Positions 1 through 9,094 of a stretch of DNA of 39,985 nt are shown one piece after another. The notes under the pieces are model-generated. The model saw nothing but the letters and a program-made list of their open reading frames with translations. It searched no databases and was not told the DNA's origin. Every line of letters starts with the position of its first letter. The first letter of the stretch is position 1. The stretch is from positions 1 to 39,985 of the forward strand of contig NZ_WWEP01000031.1 of assembly GCF_009848495.1 (NCBI RefSeq), in the 5' to 3' direction. Made by a program: the position numbers and the translations under genes. The DNA comes from Flavobacterium sp. MK4S-17. Lineage in GTDB: Bacteria > Bacteroidota > Bacteroidia > Flavobacteriales > Flavobacteriaceae.

Positions 1-221
1 ACCGCTTTTCCAAATTTATTTCAGGGGTTTTTTTAATGTTTTTTTATCCCGAAAAATAAACCGTTGAAAACTACAGCTTTGCAAATGAAAAAAATTTGAA
101 CTTTAGTCGGCAAAACTAATATTATACAAACTTTGTCAAATGTTGCATTACTATAATTAACAAATTATATTTACAATCCTTATAACATAATATGAATTAG
201 AAAACCAATTAAAATGACAAT
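1..221. other. Leading non-coding stretch with one promoter
   Basis: No reading frame of useful length is present on either strand. The left part (1-60) is AT-rich with T-tracts and may be the downstream region of a gene outside the window. The right part carries the promoter described separately at 143-173. Confidence 0.5.
143..173 (+). promoter_or_regulatory. Candidate Bacteroidota promoter for the 145-aa gene
   Basis: A TTG (143-145) is followed after 20 bases by TATATTTA (166-173), one base from the TAnnTTTG -7 consensus of Bacteroidota. The start codon follows about 48 bases later. This is prediction from consensus only. Confidence 0.45.
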
Positions 222-659
222 ATGAATATATCAGTAAAAAAAGGAGTAACTCAACTGGTTTTCGGTATGAAACAAAAAGATGTTGAAGATTTATATAATT
301 TACCTGACAGGCAGTATAAAGACGATGACGGCAATATAATATACCTGTATAATGCTAAAAAGATGCGGCTAACGTTTTATGCCGACGAAGATTACAGGCT
401 TGGCTATATAATAGCTTCGCATCCTGAGCTTGAAATATTTTCAGAAAAAATAATAGGGCGTAAATGGGAGTTGGTTAGCAGCATTGCCAAAAACAAAGGC
501 ATTAAAGATTTTGAAAAAGAAACCTTTGACAGTGTTGACAGCTATTTTAATGAAAGCAACTGGATCATTTTTCAGGTAGAGTTTGGTGAGGTGCTGCGCG
601 TAGAGCTTGGTGCAATTATAAATAATAAGACTGATGAATTTGAGTGGCAATTCAAATAA
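222..659 (+). CDS. Hypothetical cytoplasmic protein, 145 aa
   Basis: I do not recognise a named family. The product has no signal peptide and no membrane segment, so it is probably a small soluble cytoplasmic protein of mixed alpha/beta character. The N-terminal pattern (VKKGV-x4-FGMKQKDVEDL at 5-24) looks like the opening helix-turn of small SmpA/BamE-like or immunity-type domains, followed by strands around YLYNAKKMRLTFYAD. This is resemblance only. The gene stands alone: it has its own promoter upstream and a bidirectional terminator immediately downstream, facing the convergent peptidyl-prolyl isomerase gene. Codon use looks like that of the neighbours, so there is no sign of recent transfer. 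Confidence 0.7.
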   Translation: MNISVKKGVTQLVFGMKQKDVEDLYNLPDRQYKDDDGNIIYLYNAKKMRLTFYADEDYRLGYIIASHPELEIFSEKIIGRKWELVSSIAKNKGIKDFEKETFDSVDSYFNESNWIIFQVEFGEVLRVELGAIINNKTDEFEWQFK

Positions 660-674
660 CATAATTGCAGCAAT

Positions 675-706
675 AAAAAAAGGGCATCATTATGATGCCC
701 TTTTTT
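675..706. terminator. Bidirectional intrinsic terminator
   Basis: An A-tract, the stem GGGCATC/GATGCCC with a 5-base loop, and a T-tract lie between two convergent genes. A- and T-tracts on both sides let it work in both directions. Confidence 0.85.
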
Positions 707-707
707 A

Positions 708-1823
708 TTATTTGCCTGCCGGCATGCTTTCCAGCATTTCAAGTTCAAAAATAAGGTTGCTGTTTGGCGGTATCATGCCCCGCCCGGCTCCCCTTTCTCC
801 ATAGCCAAGGTGCGATGGAATAAATATTATGGCCTTATCACCTACAGCCATTTGCTCCAGTCCTTCTATAAAGCCCGGTATCATTCCAGATTTTGTACCC
901 GCTTTAAAAGGTATAGGCACATAAGCCCCGGCAGCATCCTTTTGTGGAATATAATTGCCAAAGGCTTTTGCCACGCCAGCATCACTGGAGTCAAATAAGG
1001 TAGCGGTGCCATTATCAAGGTAGCCTGAATAATCTATATATACTTCGCTGCCCGGTATAGGCTTTTTCCCTGAACCTTTTTCTGTTATCACATACATAAG
1101 CCCTGAAGGTGTTTTGGTTGCAGCAGCTTTCATTTTATCAAAATAAGCTATTTTATCAGCTTTATTTTTAGCCAGTTCATCAGCTGCTTTTTTTTGCTCG
1201 GCAGCCGCTTTTTCATAATATTCACGAAATACTTTTGGAGCATTAAATTTTTTAGCCTCCTTGCCAACACGGATAATTTTTACCGTTTTTATATCATCCC
1301 CCTGCTCTATCTGGTTTACTACATCCTGCCCTTCAACCACGTGGCCAAAAACAGTATGCAGCCCATCGAGGTGTGGTGTAGGGTTATGCGTTATAAAAAA
1401 CTGGCTGCCATTGGTAGCAGGCCCGGCATTAGCCATAGAGAGCACACCTGCCTTATCGTGCTTTAAATCTGTAATTTCATCAGCAAATTTATAACCGGGG
1501 CCGCCGGAGCCATCTCCGTTAGGATCGCCACCCTGTATCATAAAGTTTTTAATTACACGGTGAAATTTAAGCCCGTCATAAAATGGTTTTCCTTTAAATT
1601 GTTTATCTACCATTTCATTTTTCCCTTCGGCAAGGGTAATAAAGTTTGCCACTGTAAGCGGTGTTTTTTTGTATTCAAGCTCAAGCAGGATTTTACCTTT
1701 ATTGGTTTCTATCTCTGCATAAAGCCCATCTGCCGGCGGTACATCTGAAGCAGATTTTGTAACTGAGTTACATGAAAAAAACAAAGCGATAAAGCTTATT
1801 AAAAAACTTGTCATTGGTTTCAT
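708..1823 (-). CDS. Cyclophilin-FKBP fusion peptidyl-prolyl cis-trans isomerase, probable lipoprotein
   Basis: The protein should catalyse prolyl cis-trans isomerisation and assist folding of exported proteins. The N-terminus is hydrophobic and ends in a plausible lipobox (FFSC near residue 18), so it is probably an envelope lipoprotein. Residues about 35-190 form a cyclophilin domain with the active-site blocks [17 protein letters not shown] and [10 protein letters not shown]. After a charged, helical linker (about 195-245), residues about 255-368 form an FKBP domain containing GYGERGAG and [14 protein letters not shown]. The 371-aa length fits the known flavobacterial cyclophilin/FKBP fusions. 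It lies 15 bases downstream of gldI, itself an FKBP-like lipoprotein, so two isomerases are probably co-expressed. ATG codons at residues 1 and 4 are both possible starts. Confidence 0.93.
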   Translation of the reverse strand: MKPMTSFLISFIALFFSCNSVTKSASDVPPADGLYAEIETNKGKILLELEYKKTPLTVANFITLAEGKNEMVDKQFKGKPFYDGLKFHRVIKNFMIQGGDPNGDGSGGPGYKFADEITDLKHDKAGVLSMANAGPATNGSQFFITHNPTPHLDGLHTVFGHVVEGQDVVNQIEQGDDIKTVKIIRVGKEAKKFNAPKVFREYYEKAAAEQKKAADELAKNKADKIAYFDKMKAAATKTPSGLMYVITEKGSGKKPIPGSEVYIDYSGYLDNGTATLFDSSDAGVAKAFGNYIPQKDAAGAYVPIPFKAGTKSGMIPGFIEGLEQMAVGDKAIIFIPSHLGYGERGAGRGMIPPNSNLIFELEMLESMPAGK

Positions 1824-1838
1824 TATATTAATTAATTA

Positions 1839-2417
1839 TCAGCTCTTTTTATTGTTTACCTCACTTTCGGGTTTTATATCGTTAAGTGTTACAGTGCATA
1901 TAAGCGGCTGGTTAATGCCGATTTTGTTGTCATCACCATGATAACCAAAGCCCATGTGAGAGGGAAACAGGAAGGTTACTTTTTCGCCTTCGTTCATTAG
2001 TTTAATGCCATCCCTTAATCCCATCATTATATTTTGCTTATCTACATAATATACCTGCGGGCGCAGCTCAACTTCACTGTAAATTACATTCCCTTTTATA
2101 TCCTTAATTTCATAATCAAAAAAGGCAACATCGCCTCTTTTCGGCCTTATGGAATCCAATTTATTTTCTACCTGGTAATAATACCAGTAGCCCTTATCTG
2201 AAGCATGGTACTTAATACCAGGATTGCTCTTAATAATGGAATCTATCTGCTGCTCCTCATTTGCAATCAGCTTTTTATTGCGCTCTACAGACTCATTCAT
2301 AAAAGTACCCGATGTGTGCGATACCGGTTTCCTTGCCTGCTGCCGGGAACACGCCGAAACGAGAACCAATACCGGCAACACCACCAGCAATAACTTCATT
2401 TTATTCATCTCATTCAA
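1839..2417 (-). CDS. gldI: Gliding motility lipoprotein GldI (FKBP-like)
   Basis: GldI is one of the lipoproteins required for flavobacterial gliding and resembles FKBP-type peptidyl-prolyl isomerases. The sequence has a lipoprotein signal ending LVSAC, a helical segment rich in charged residues (RNKKLIANEEQQIDSIIKS), and an FKBP-like domain at about 85-185 with the block FLFPSHMGFGYHGD. The N-terminus has three in-frame ATGs (at 2417, 2408 and 2399). The first overlaps the stop of the upstream DHH gene by eight bases; the third gives the tightest signal peptide (MKLLLVV). Either way the gene is coupled to the DHH gene upstream and to the cyclophilin/FKBP gene downstream. The symbol rests on recalled family resemblance, not on a search. 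Confidence 0.82.
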   Translation of the reverse strand: MNEMNKMKLLLVVLPVLVLVSACSRQQARKPVSHTSGTFMNESVERNKKLIANEEQQIDSIIKSNPGIKYHASDKGYWYYYQVENKLDSIRPKRGDVAFFDYEIKDIKGNVIYSEVELRPQVYYVDKQNIMMGLRDGIKLMNEGEKVTFLFPSHMGFGYHGDDNKIGINQPLICTVTLNDIKPESEVNNKKS

Positions 2418-3423
2418 TTTTAGTGTGCGCTAAAGTAGCAATAAATTTTTGTATGGTGGCTTCCAGTGTGTCAGTAGATTTGCCGCCTGCTGCATTAATA
2501 TGCCCGCCACCGTTAAAATGCTCCCTTGCATACTGGTTAACATCAAAATCTCCTTTGGATCGGAACGATATTTTTATAATGCCTTCTTCTTTATTTTCAG
2601 TAAAAAAGGCAGTAAAAACAATATCTTTCATGCTTAAACCATAATTTACAATCCCCTCGGTATCTCCCTTGCTATGCCCAAAAGAATTAAGCTCTTCCTG
2701 GCTAAGATAGGTGTAGGATGTATTATAGGCCGGCAATACTTTCATATTCTGCAAAGCCCTTGCCAAAATTTGTATCCTGTTATGCGAATGATTATCAAAA
2801 AGGAGGCTGTGTATCTGGCTGTTATCAATCCCCTTATCAATAAACTCTGCCACTATACGGTGTGTAGTACCTGTAGTGGAAGGATAGCGGAAAGAACCGG
2901 AGTCGGTAACAATACCCGTATATAAACAGGTTCCGATAGTTTTATCAATTTTATCCTGAAAGCCCATCCCTTTTATAAAATGATAAATCATTTCGCAGGT
3001 TGAACCATAAGAAGTATCAGAAAAAATATATTTTGCATAATCACCAGGTTTTTGGTGATGATCTATCATTATAAAAACACCATCCACTTTTTTAAGTGCC
3101 GCTTCCATTAAGTCGCCGGTACGGCTCAGCACATTAAAATCAAGCGTAAAAATAATTTCGGCATCATTTAGTATTTTTTCTGCTGCCTCTGTCTGCTTTT
3201 CAAAAACAACTATTTTTCCTGCATCCGGCATCCATCCTAAAAAATCGGGATAATCATTTGGGGATATAACTGTTACATTATGCCCTGTTTTAGTAAGGAA
3301 GTGGTATAATCCTAATGATGAGCCAATAGCATCACCATCGGGGTTTCTGTGGGTTGTAATTACAATTTTTTTTGGTGAGGACAATAATGCTTTTACTGCC
3401 TCACTATCTTGAGGTTTCATCAT
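2410..3423 (-). CDS. DHH/DHHA1 family phosphoesterase (NrnA-like)
   Basis: This is a Mn-dependent phosphoesterase of the RecJ-like DHH superfamily. Related enzymes degrade nanoRNA, 3'-phosphoadenosine-5'-phosphate or cyclic-dinucleotide-derived pApA/pGpG. The metal-binding motifs are all visible: HRNPDGDAIGSS near residue 21, the aspartate of TLDFN near 95, and IDHH near 123. The C-terminal DHHA1 substrate-binding domain carries the glycine-rich GGGHINAAGG near 305. The length, 337 aa, is normal for NrnA-type proteins. It is the first gene of the minus-strand run ending with gldI and the isomerase. The preferred substrate cannot be read from the sequence. Confidence 0.92.
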   Translation of the reverse strand: MMKPQDSEAVKALLSSPKKIVITTHRNPDGDAIGSSLGLYHFLTKTGHNVTVISPNDYPDFLGWMPDAGKIVVFEKQTEAAEKILNDAEIIFTLDFNVLSRTGDLMEAALKKVDGVFIMIDHHQKPGDYAKYIFSDTSYGSTCEMIYHFIKGMGFQDKIDKTIGTCLYTGIVTDSGSFRYPSTTGTTHRIVAEFIDKGIDNSQIHSLLFDNHSHNRIQILARALQNMKVLPAYNTSYTYLSQEELNSFGHSKGDTEGIVNYGLSMKDIVFTAFFTENKEEGIIKISFRSKGDFDVNQYAREHFNGGGHINAAGGKSTDTLEATIQKFIATLAHTKIE

Positions 3424-3518
3424 TTTGCGAATTTACATCTTTTTCCTTTATACAGGTGTAGTGTTTAAAAGCAAAAAGAGAGCCAAAAATAACGCATAAA
3501 CAATATATGTATTTACAG

Positions 3519-4193
3519 TTAATTAAACTTTAAGGATTGCAGGCTCCGGGAAATATCAAAATATAACCCTTTAACGTTATAGGAATTATCTTTTAATGAC
3601 AGATAATCATATTTAAAATCTATCAGTTCCTGCCTGCCGCCAAACTCAAAACCCAGCACTCCAAGCATTTCATATTCATTAATAGTATTGATTACATAAA
3701 AGCTGCTTTGTTGTGTAATACCATCGCCTGAACTTGTTATAGCATCTATAATCATGGCTGACTGCTTCATTTCATCCGATGCTTCTTTATAGCGTTGCAG
3801 TTCCTTTAAGCAAAATATACGATATTCCTTCATCCTTAACCTGAACGGATAGCTTTCCAGCACCTGGGCAGAATACTTAAGTATCAATTCAAGGTCTTTC
3901 CTGTCGGCGTTATTTTTTTGTAACAACTGGTTTAATTTTTCCTCAGCCTTTGTAACACTATAAGGTTTATAATTGCTGCTGAAAGAATAACCGTAATACA
4001 AATGCCTTTTTTCATTTAATGTAAGGGTACTGTCCGCCCGCTTATACCTTTCGAAAAGATTGTCAAAATACAGTGGGGATTTTTTATTCTTCACATTTTT
4101 CTCAATGCTGTTATAGTCAGGCGGTTCAGTGCCTTTATTTTGCGGCCGTGCAGTAACCCCCAATAGTAACAATATGATACACAGCTTTTTCAT
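3519..4193 (-). CDS. DUF4919 family exported protein
   Basis: The product has a short N-terminal hydrophobic segment followed by a soluble domain of about 200 residues. The pattern [33 protein letters not shown] and the later YYGYSF block match the DUF4919 family, common in Bacteroidota and without known biochemical function. It is probably periplasmic, although the signal peptide lacks a clear cleavage site (ARPQ near residue 18). The gene is alone between the DHH run and the divergent guaA, with about 95 bases separating it from the former. Confidence 0.8.
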   Translation of the reverse strand: MKKLCIILLLLGVTARPQNKGTEPPDYNSIEKNVKNKKSPLYFDNLFERYKRADSTLTLNEKRHLYYGYSFSSNYKPYSVTKAEEKLNQLLQKNNADRKDLELILKYSAQVLESYPFRLRMKEYRIFCLKELQRYKEASDEMKQSAMIIDAITSSGDGITQQSSFYVINTINEYEMLGVLGFEFGGRQELIDFKYDYLSLKDNSYNVKGLYFDISRSLQSLKFN

Positions 4194-4304
4194 TCTTTTT
4201 TAGTTTGGATAAATTAAAGATAATTAAAATACTGCTGCCCGGTTATAATTTTATGTTATTTAATAGTGTATCAAAATCAGGTTTTCATTTCCCGATTTTA
4301 TATC

Positions 4305-4312
4305 TATTTTTG
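4305..4312 (+). promoter_or_regulatory. -7 box of guaA promoter
   Basis: TATTTTTG matches TAnnTTTG exactly and ends three bases before the guaA start codon at 4316. Since Bacteroidota transcription starts about 4-6 bases after this box, the mRNA may be leaderless or nearly so. No good TTG -33 element is seen. Confidence 0.5.
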
Positions 4313-4315
4313 CAC

Positions 4316-5845
4316 ATGCAACACAACGTACTTATTTTAGACTTCGGTTCGCAATACACACAACTTATTGCGCGAAGGGTTCGCGAGTTAAATATTTTCT
4401 GCGAAATTTTCCCTTACAACCATATTCCGGCTGACCTTTCATTATACAAAGCCGTTATTTTATCAGGCAGCCCTTTTTCAGTAAGGGCTGAAAATGCCCC
4501 ACATCCCGACTTATCGCAAATCCGTGGAAAAATGCCTTTACTGGCAGTGTGTTATGGCGCACAATACCTTGCACATTTTCACGGAGGTGAAGTTGCCCCG
4601 AGTAACATTCGGGAATACGGAAGGGCAAACCTTGCCTATATTAAGGATGGTGAACCTTTTTTTGAAGGTGTAACAGCAGCCAGCCAGGTTTGGATGAGCC
4701 ATAGCGATACAATTAAACAGTTACCCAATAATGCCGTAAGGCTTGCAAGCACTAAGGATGTAGAAAATGCCGCATACAGGATTGAGGGTGAAGACACCTA
4801 TGCCATACAGTTTCATCCTGAAGTTTACCATTCTACAGATGGAAAACAAATGCTGGAAAATTTCCTTGTAAAAATAGCCGAGGTTCCGCAAAACTTTACC
4901 CCTGACACCTTTGTTGAGGATATAGTTGAGGAGCTAAAGGTAAAACTGCAAAACGACAAGGTTGTACTGGGCCTTTCGGGCGGGGTTGACTCTACCGTAG
5001 CCGCAGTGCTGTTAAATAAGGCTATAGGCAATAACCTTTACTGCATTTTTGTAAATAACGGGCTGCTGCGCAAAGATGAATTTGAAAATGTGCTGCACCA
5101 ATATAAAGATATGGGGCTTAATGTTAAAGGAGTTGATGCTTCTGACCGTTTCCTGTCGCAACTGGCAGGAATAGAAGACCCCGAAATAAAAAGAAAAACT
5201 ATAGGGCGTGTATTTATAGAAGTTTTTGATGATGAAGCCCACCAGCTAACCGATGTTAAATGGCTGGCACAGGGTACTATTTACCCCGATGTTATTGAAT
5301 CGGTATCAGTAAAAGGGCCTTCCGCAACAATAAAATCACACCATAATGTAGGCGGCCTGCCTGATTTTATGAAGTTGCAGGTGGTTGAGCCTTTGCGCAT
5401 GCTTTTTAAAGATGAAGTGCGTCGGGTGGGCGCCACTTTAGGTATTGACCCTGAGCTTTTAGGCAGACACCCTTTCCCGGGGCCCGGCCTTTCGATAAGG
5501 ATATTAGGAGACATTACGCCTGAAAAAGTAAGAATATTGCAGGAGGTTGACCATATATTTATACAGGGGCTAAAAGACCATAGACTATATGATAAAGTAT
5601 GGCAGGCCGGTGCAATATTATTACCTGTAAACAGTGTGGGGGTTATGGGTGATGAACGTACATATGAAAAAGTAGTAGCCCTGCGTGCTGTAGAATCTAC
5701 TGATGGCATGACAGCCGACTGGGTTCACCTGCCCTATGATTTTTTAATGAAGGTTTCCAATGAAATTATAAATAAAGTAAAAGGTGTTAACAGGGTGGTA
5801 TATGATATTAGTTCTAAACCACCTGCCACCATTGAGTGGGAGTAA
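4316..5845 (+). CDS. guaA: GMP synthase (glutamine-hydrolysing)
   Basis: The enzyme converts XMP to GMP using ATP and glutamine, the last step of guanine nucleotide synthesis. The N-terminal class I glutamine amidotransferase domain shows the nucleophile cysteine (AVCYGAQ, C79) and the catalytic His-Glu pair in QFHPE (167/169). The ATP pyrophosphatase P-loop is GLSGGVDST (about 219-227). The C-terminal dimerisation and XMP-binding part ends with the usual [13 protein letters not shown] chose the ATG at 4316 because [16 protein letters not shown] is the conserved start and gives 509 aa, typical of the family. An upstream in-frame ATG at 4205 would add 37 unconserved residues through the promoter. 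A strong terminator follows directly. Confidence 0.97.
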   Translation: MQHNVLILDFGSQYTQLIARRVRELNIFCEIFPYNHIPADLSLYKAVILSGSPFSVRAENAPHPDLSQIRGKMPLLAVCYGAQYLAHFHGGEVAPSNIREYGRANLAYIKDGEPFFEGVTAASQVWMSHSDTIKQLPNNAVRLASTKDVENAAYRIEGEDTYAIQFHPEVYHSTDGKQMLENFLVKIAEVPQNFTPDTFVEDIVEELKVKLQNDKVVLGLSGGVDSTVAAVLLNKAIGNNLYCIFVNNGLLRKDEFENVLHQYKDMGLNVKGVDASDRFLSQLAGIEDPEIKRKTIGRVFIEVFDDEAHQLTDVKWLAQGTIYPDVIESVSVKGPSATIKSHHNVGGLPDFMKLQVVEPLRMLFKDEVRRVGATLGIDPELLGRHPFPGPGLSIRILGDITPEKVRILQEVDHIFIQGLKDHRLYDKVWQAGAILLPVNSVGVMGDERTYEKVVALRAVESTDGMTADWVHLPYDFLMKVSNEIINKVKGVNRVVYDISSKPPATIEWE

Positions 5846-5846
5846 T

Positions 5847-5879
5847 AAAAAAAGGCTGGGTTTGAACCAGCCTTTTTTT
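5847..5879 (+). terminator. Intrinsic terminator after guaA
   Basis: Seven A, stem GGCTGG/CCAGCC with a 7-base loop, then seven T, starting one base after the guaA stop codon. Confidence 0.9.
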
Positions 5880-6028
5880 ATTATTGTTACTCCTATATAA
5901 TAGGGTTATCGTGCAGTTTAACCCGATTATTTTTCAGATTATCTATAAACTAGTTTAAAAACGGTTTTGGTATAGTTTTTTTTATATTTTTATGATACTT
6001 TTAACAGTCAAACTAACCCCAATTTGAT

Positions 6029-7075
6029 ATGAAAGCAAAATTACTTTTTACCTTTCTTTTAATTCTTTTAAATTACGCCCATTCATACAGTTACAGTATT
6101 ATGCAACAGCAGCAAAAAACTGCAAGGGCCGCTACACACCGTGTTGCTTTGGGAGAAACCGTAGTACTCATCGCTAAAAAATATATGGTAACCCCGCATG
6201 ATATTTATGAGCTGAACCCTGAGGCAGTAAATGGGTTAAGTGCAGGTATGATATTAAAAATACCTACCGATAAAAGTGTACAGGTAAGCGCCCCTGGCAG
6301 TACTGCAAACGAGCATAATAATTTTGCCTTATTAAACGACAGGGCAAAAAAAGCCGAACATGACACCTCAGCACAGGATGAAAATAATTATGTGAGCAGC
6401 GGAACGCAGCAGGATAACCCGAAAAACAGCAGCCTTACTACAGAGCATAATAAAGCTGTTCCATTAAATATAAGTACTGCACAGCAAACTGAAGATATTA
6501 CCAAGGATGAAATGTATGCCAACCCGGCCGAAGTTACACATGATGTAATATCAGGGGAAACATTAACGGAGCTTGCAAGAAAATACAACACAACTATTGC
6601 AGCCATTACTAAGGCTAATGAAAAAGCATTAAGGCATGGCCTGCAAATTGGGCAGACCCTTACAATACCATCAGGGACAAACCCTTCGCCAGAGATGCTT
6701 GCAGCCGAAACAGGCGGAATAGTACATGATGTAGTTTCAGGTGAAACCCTAACAGGCTTGGCAAGAAAATATAACACGACTATTGAAGCAATTACCGATG
6801 CTAATGAAAAAACTTTGAGGCGTGGCCTGCAAATAGGACAACGTATAGTTATTCCTGCTGCTGCTGAAGGCCACCAAGACAGCAACATGACCGAGAATAG
6901 TACTGTTTTATCAACACAATCGGTTATGCATAAAGTAGAAAACGGTGAAACATTGACAGGGCTGGCAAGGAAATACAACACATCTATTGAAGCAATAACT
7001 GCCGAAAACAGCAACAAGCTAAAACGCGGCCTGCAGGCAGGGCAAACGCTTTCCATTACAATAAATAAGCAATAA
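6029..7075 (+). CDS. Secreted protein with four LysM domains
   Basis: LysM domains bind N-acetylglucosamine-containing glycans, chiefly peptidoglycan. The product has an N-terminal signal-type segment (MKAKLLFTFLLILLNYAHSY) and four LysM units at about 36-81, 170-215, 232-277 and 300-345. Units 2-4 are nearly alike (GETLTxLARKYNTxIxAIT, then GLQxGQ) and are joined by low-complexity linkers. No catalytic domain is present, so it is probably an adaptor or structural wall-binding protein. Its first LysM is close to the first LysM of the next gene, suggesting that the two arose by duplication and that this copy never had, or has lost, the C-terminal receptor-like domain. Confidence 0.88.
   Translation: MKAKLLFTFLLILLNYAHSYSYSIMQQQQKTARAATHRVALGETVVLIAKKYMVTPHDIYELNPEAVNGLSAGMILKIPTDKSVQVSAPGSTANEHNNFALLNDRAKKAEHDTSAQDENNYVSSGTQQDNPKNSSLTTEHNKAVPLNISTAQQTEDITKDEMYANPAEVTHDVISGETLTELARKYNTTIAAITKANEKALRHGLQIGQTLTIPSGTNPSPEMLAAETGGIVHDVVSGETLTGLARKYNTTIEAITDANEKTLRRGLQIGQRIVIPAAAEGHQDSNMTENSTVLSTQSVMHKVENGETLTGLARKYNTSIEAITAENSNKLKRGLQAGQTLSITINKQ
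6535..7065 (+). repeat. Three tandem LysM-coding repeats, period about 190 bp
   Basis: The DNA encoding LysM units 2, 3 and 4 is visibly similar, e.g. ACATTAACGGAGCTTGC compared with ACCCTAACAGGCTTGGC. Each copy spans about 140 bp with linkers of variable length. They look like old internal duplications, with silent differences between copies. Confidence 0.75.
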
Positions 7076-7130
7076 TGCTGTTATACCGTTACTGGTTTTA
7101 ACGGAAAATTATAAGTAATAATAATACAAC

Positions 7131-7163
7131 AAGCCGTTACAAAACTTACCTTTGTAGCGGCTT
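7131..7163. promoter_or_regulatory. Long inverted repeat enclosing a -7 box
   Basis: Thirteen bases (7131-7143) pair with 7151-7163 across a 7-base gap, with one G-T wobble. The exact -7 box TACCTTTG (7147-7154) sits in the loop and start of the right arm. The structure lacks a T-tract, so it is a poor terminator. It may be an operator over the promoter of the LysM-receptor gene. A second small hairpin (CCGTTA/TAACGG) lies at 7086-7104. Confidence 0.5.
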
Positions 7164-7185
7164 AATTATTAAATAGCTTTACAGT

Positions 7186-9093
7186 ATGAAATACCTGATA
7201 GTGTTGTTTTTGGCTTTGACTGTATATACCAATGCCTACAGCCAGGATTATAAAAAGCATAAGGTTGAAAAAGGCGAAACCGTAACCGATATTGCCAAAA
7301 AATATAAAGTTACACCTTATGATATTTACAGGCTTAACCCCGACGCAAAAAACGGACTTAAGGAAAATACAGTTATACTTATCCCGTCAGCTTCAGGTAA
7401 AACAGCAATAACTGCCCCTGCAAAAGAGCAGCCCTCTAAAGTTGCCAATACCATACATGAAGTAAAAGCGAAGGAAACCCTGTACAGCCTTTCAAAAAAA
7501 TATAATGTATCGGTTGAAGCTATTGAAAGTGCCAACAGTGAAGTTTTAAAAGAAGGCCTTAAAATTGGGCAAAGCATAATTATACCTATAACAGGAAGCC
7601 CCGTTACTGCTCAGGTTAAAGCCGCTGAGAAAGCTGATGCCCGCGAGGATGTTGATGCTTATATATACCACACAGTAAAAGAAGGTGAGACTAAATATTC
7701 CATAGCCCGTGATTATGGTATTACTCTGCAACTTCTTGAGGAACTAAACCCTGAAGTGAAAGATGTGCTTCCCCTTGGTTTCAATTTAAAACTTATAGAT
7801 AAGCCGGCGGTAAAACAGGCAGTAAAAAATCCTGAATTTATAACTTATGTAGTACAGCCAAAAGAAACTTTTTACAGCCTTACCAAAGCTACAGGGTTAA
7901 CAATGGAAAAAATTATTGCCCTTAACCCACACGCACAGGACGGGCTTAAAGAAGGAATGGAGCTAAAGCTCCCTGCAAATACTAAAGTTGAAACTGTTTA
8001 CAATAAAACCTTAAATAACCTTATAAGTACAATTGACAGGGCTGAACCGAAGGAAATAGCCCTGCTCCTGCCCTTTAATCTTAACAGGGTAGAATCGGAC
8101 ACGTTACGTTCTCAGTTACTGCGCTCTGATAAGTTCCTTAATATTACACTTGATTTTTATGCCGGTGCCTTAATGGCTATTGATTCTGCAAAAGCGTTAG
8201 GGCTTCCTCTAAAGGTAAGGATAATGGACTCTAAAGAAACATCAAGGTCTTCTGATGTTGCCTCTCTGAAATCAGGTTTATATGCTGCTGATATGGTTAT
8301 AGGCCCATTTTTTCAGAATAATGTGGAAACTACGGCAGCAATGCTTTCTGAAAAGAAAATACCTGTAATATCACCGCTTTCAAAAGATGCCAGCAAATCG
8401 CAATACAACAATCTTTTTCAGTCAGTACCGTCTCAGGAAACTGCTAAACTCGCGCTTATAGAATACCTTAAAAGCAAAAACGGCAATATAATAGCCATTG
8501 TAGATGCTAAAAAGAACAGTTCCAAAACATTTATAAAAAACAACATACCGCAAATATTATTCGCTCCGCTTAATGCTGACGGCACTATAAATGAAGCCTC
8601 CTTAAAAAGCCTTATGGTAAAAGACAGGACAAATTATATTATACTGGAAACAGAAAGTACAAGAATGATGGTAAATGCAACAAAAATGCTTGATGCAGCT
8701 TTAGCTGATTACCCCATACAGCTTGCCGTAATGGACAGGGTTGAGTTACTTGAAGACGATGAAGTGCCTTTACAAAGGCTTGTAAACTTAAAAATGCTGT
8801 ATCCATCTGTAAACCGGGACAATATGTCGCCTGAGGCCATGCTATTTACTAAGTCTTTTAAAGATAAAAACGGGATAATGCCAAGCCAGTATGCCACCCG
8901 TGGATTTGATGTAACATTTGATGCCATATTACGCGTTTTCCAGCCGGAAAACATAAGCGAGGTTATGTTTACAAAAATTACTGAACAGGTAGATAATAAA
9001 TTTTCATATGTTGTAAAAAATGGCAGCAACCTTAATGCAGGTGTTTACATTTTATATTATGATGAAGATTACGGAATTAAACAAGCACAATAA
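7186..9093 (+). CDS. LysM protein with C-terminal periplasmic-binding fold
   Basis: The product begins with a signal peptide (MKYLIVLFLALTVYTNAYSQ), then four LysM-like units at about 23-69, 88-135, 161-205 and 218-263. Residues about 285-630 look like a type 1 periplasmic-binding (ABC substrate-binding) fold: KEIALLLPFNL opens the first strand, and MVIGPFFQNNVETTAAMLSEKKIPVISPLSK is the typical crossover segment. There is no transporter gene nearby. The architecture recalls LpoA of proteobacteria, whose C-terminal domain of this fold activates a peptidoglycan synthase, but that is inference. The stop codon is followed after one base by the OsmC gene start, so the two are translationally coupled. 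Confidence 0.88.
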   Translation: MKYLIVLFLALTVYTNAYSQDYKKHKVEKGETVTDIAKKYKVTPYDIYRLNPDAKNGLKENTVILIPSASGKTAITAPAKEQPSKVANTIHEVKAKETLYSLSKKYNVSVEAIESANSEVLKEGLKIGQSIIIPITGSPVTAQVKAAEKADAREDVDAYIYHTVKEGETKYSIARDYGITLQLLEELNPEVKDVLPLGFNLKLIDKPAVKQAVKNPEFITYVVQPKETFYSLTKATGLTMEKIIALNPHAQDGLKEGMELKLPANTKVETVYNKTLNNLISTIDRAEPKEIALLLPFNLNRVESDTLRSQLLRSDKFLNITLDFYAGALMAIDSAKALGLPLKVRIMDSKETSRSSDVASLKSGLYAADMVIGPFFQNNVETTAAMLSEKKIPVISPLSKDASKSQYNNLFQSVPSQETAKLALIEYLKSKNGNIIAIVDAKKNSSKTFIKNNIPQILFAPLNADGTINEASLKSLMVKDRTNYIILETESTRMMVNATKMLDAALADYPIQLAVMDRVELLEDDEVPLQRLVNLKMLYPSVNRDNMSPEAMLFTKSFKDKNGIMPSQYATRGFDVTFDAILRVFQPENISEVMFTKITEQVDNKFSYVVKNGSNLNAGVYILYYDEDYGIKQAQ

Positions 9094-9094
9094 T

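Noticed and set aside
4205..4315. N-terminal extension of GuaA by 37 residues
   Set aside because: The conserved start is at 4316 and the extension would run through the promoter.
5903..5924. GGGTTA/TAACCC inverted repeat before the first LysM gene
   Set aside because: Six-bp stem with a 10-base loop and no T-tract; too weak to call.
6388..7056. A 222-residue open frame on the minus strand opposite the LysM gene
   Set aside because: It is antisense to a well-supported repeat protein, has unnatural composition, and mirrors the LysM repeats.
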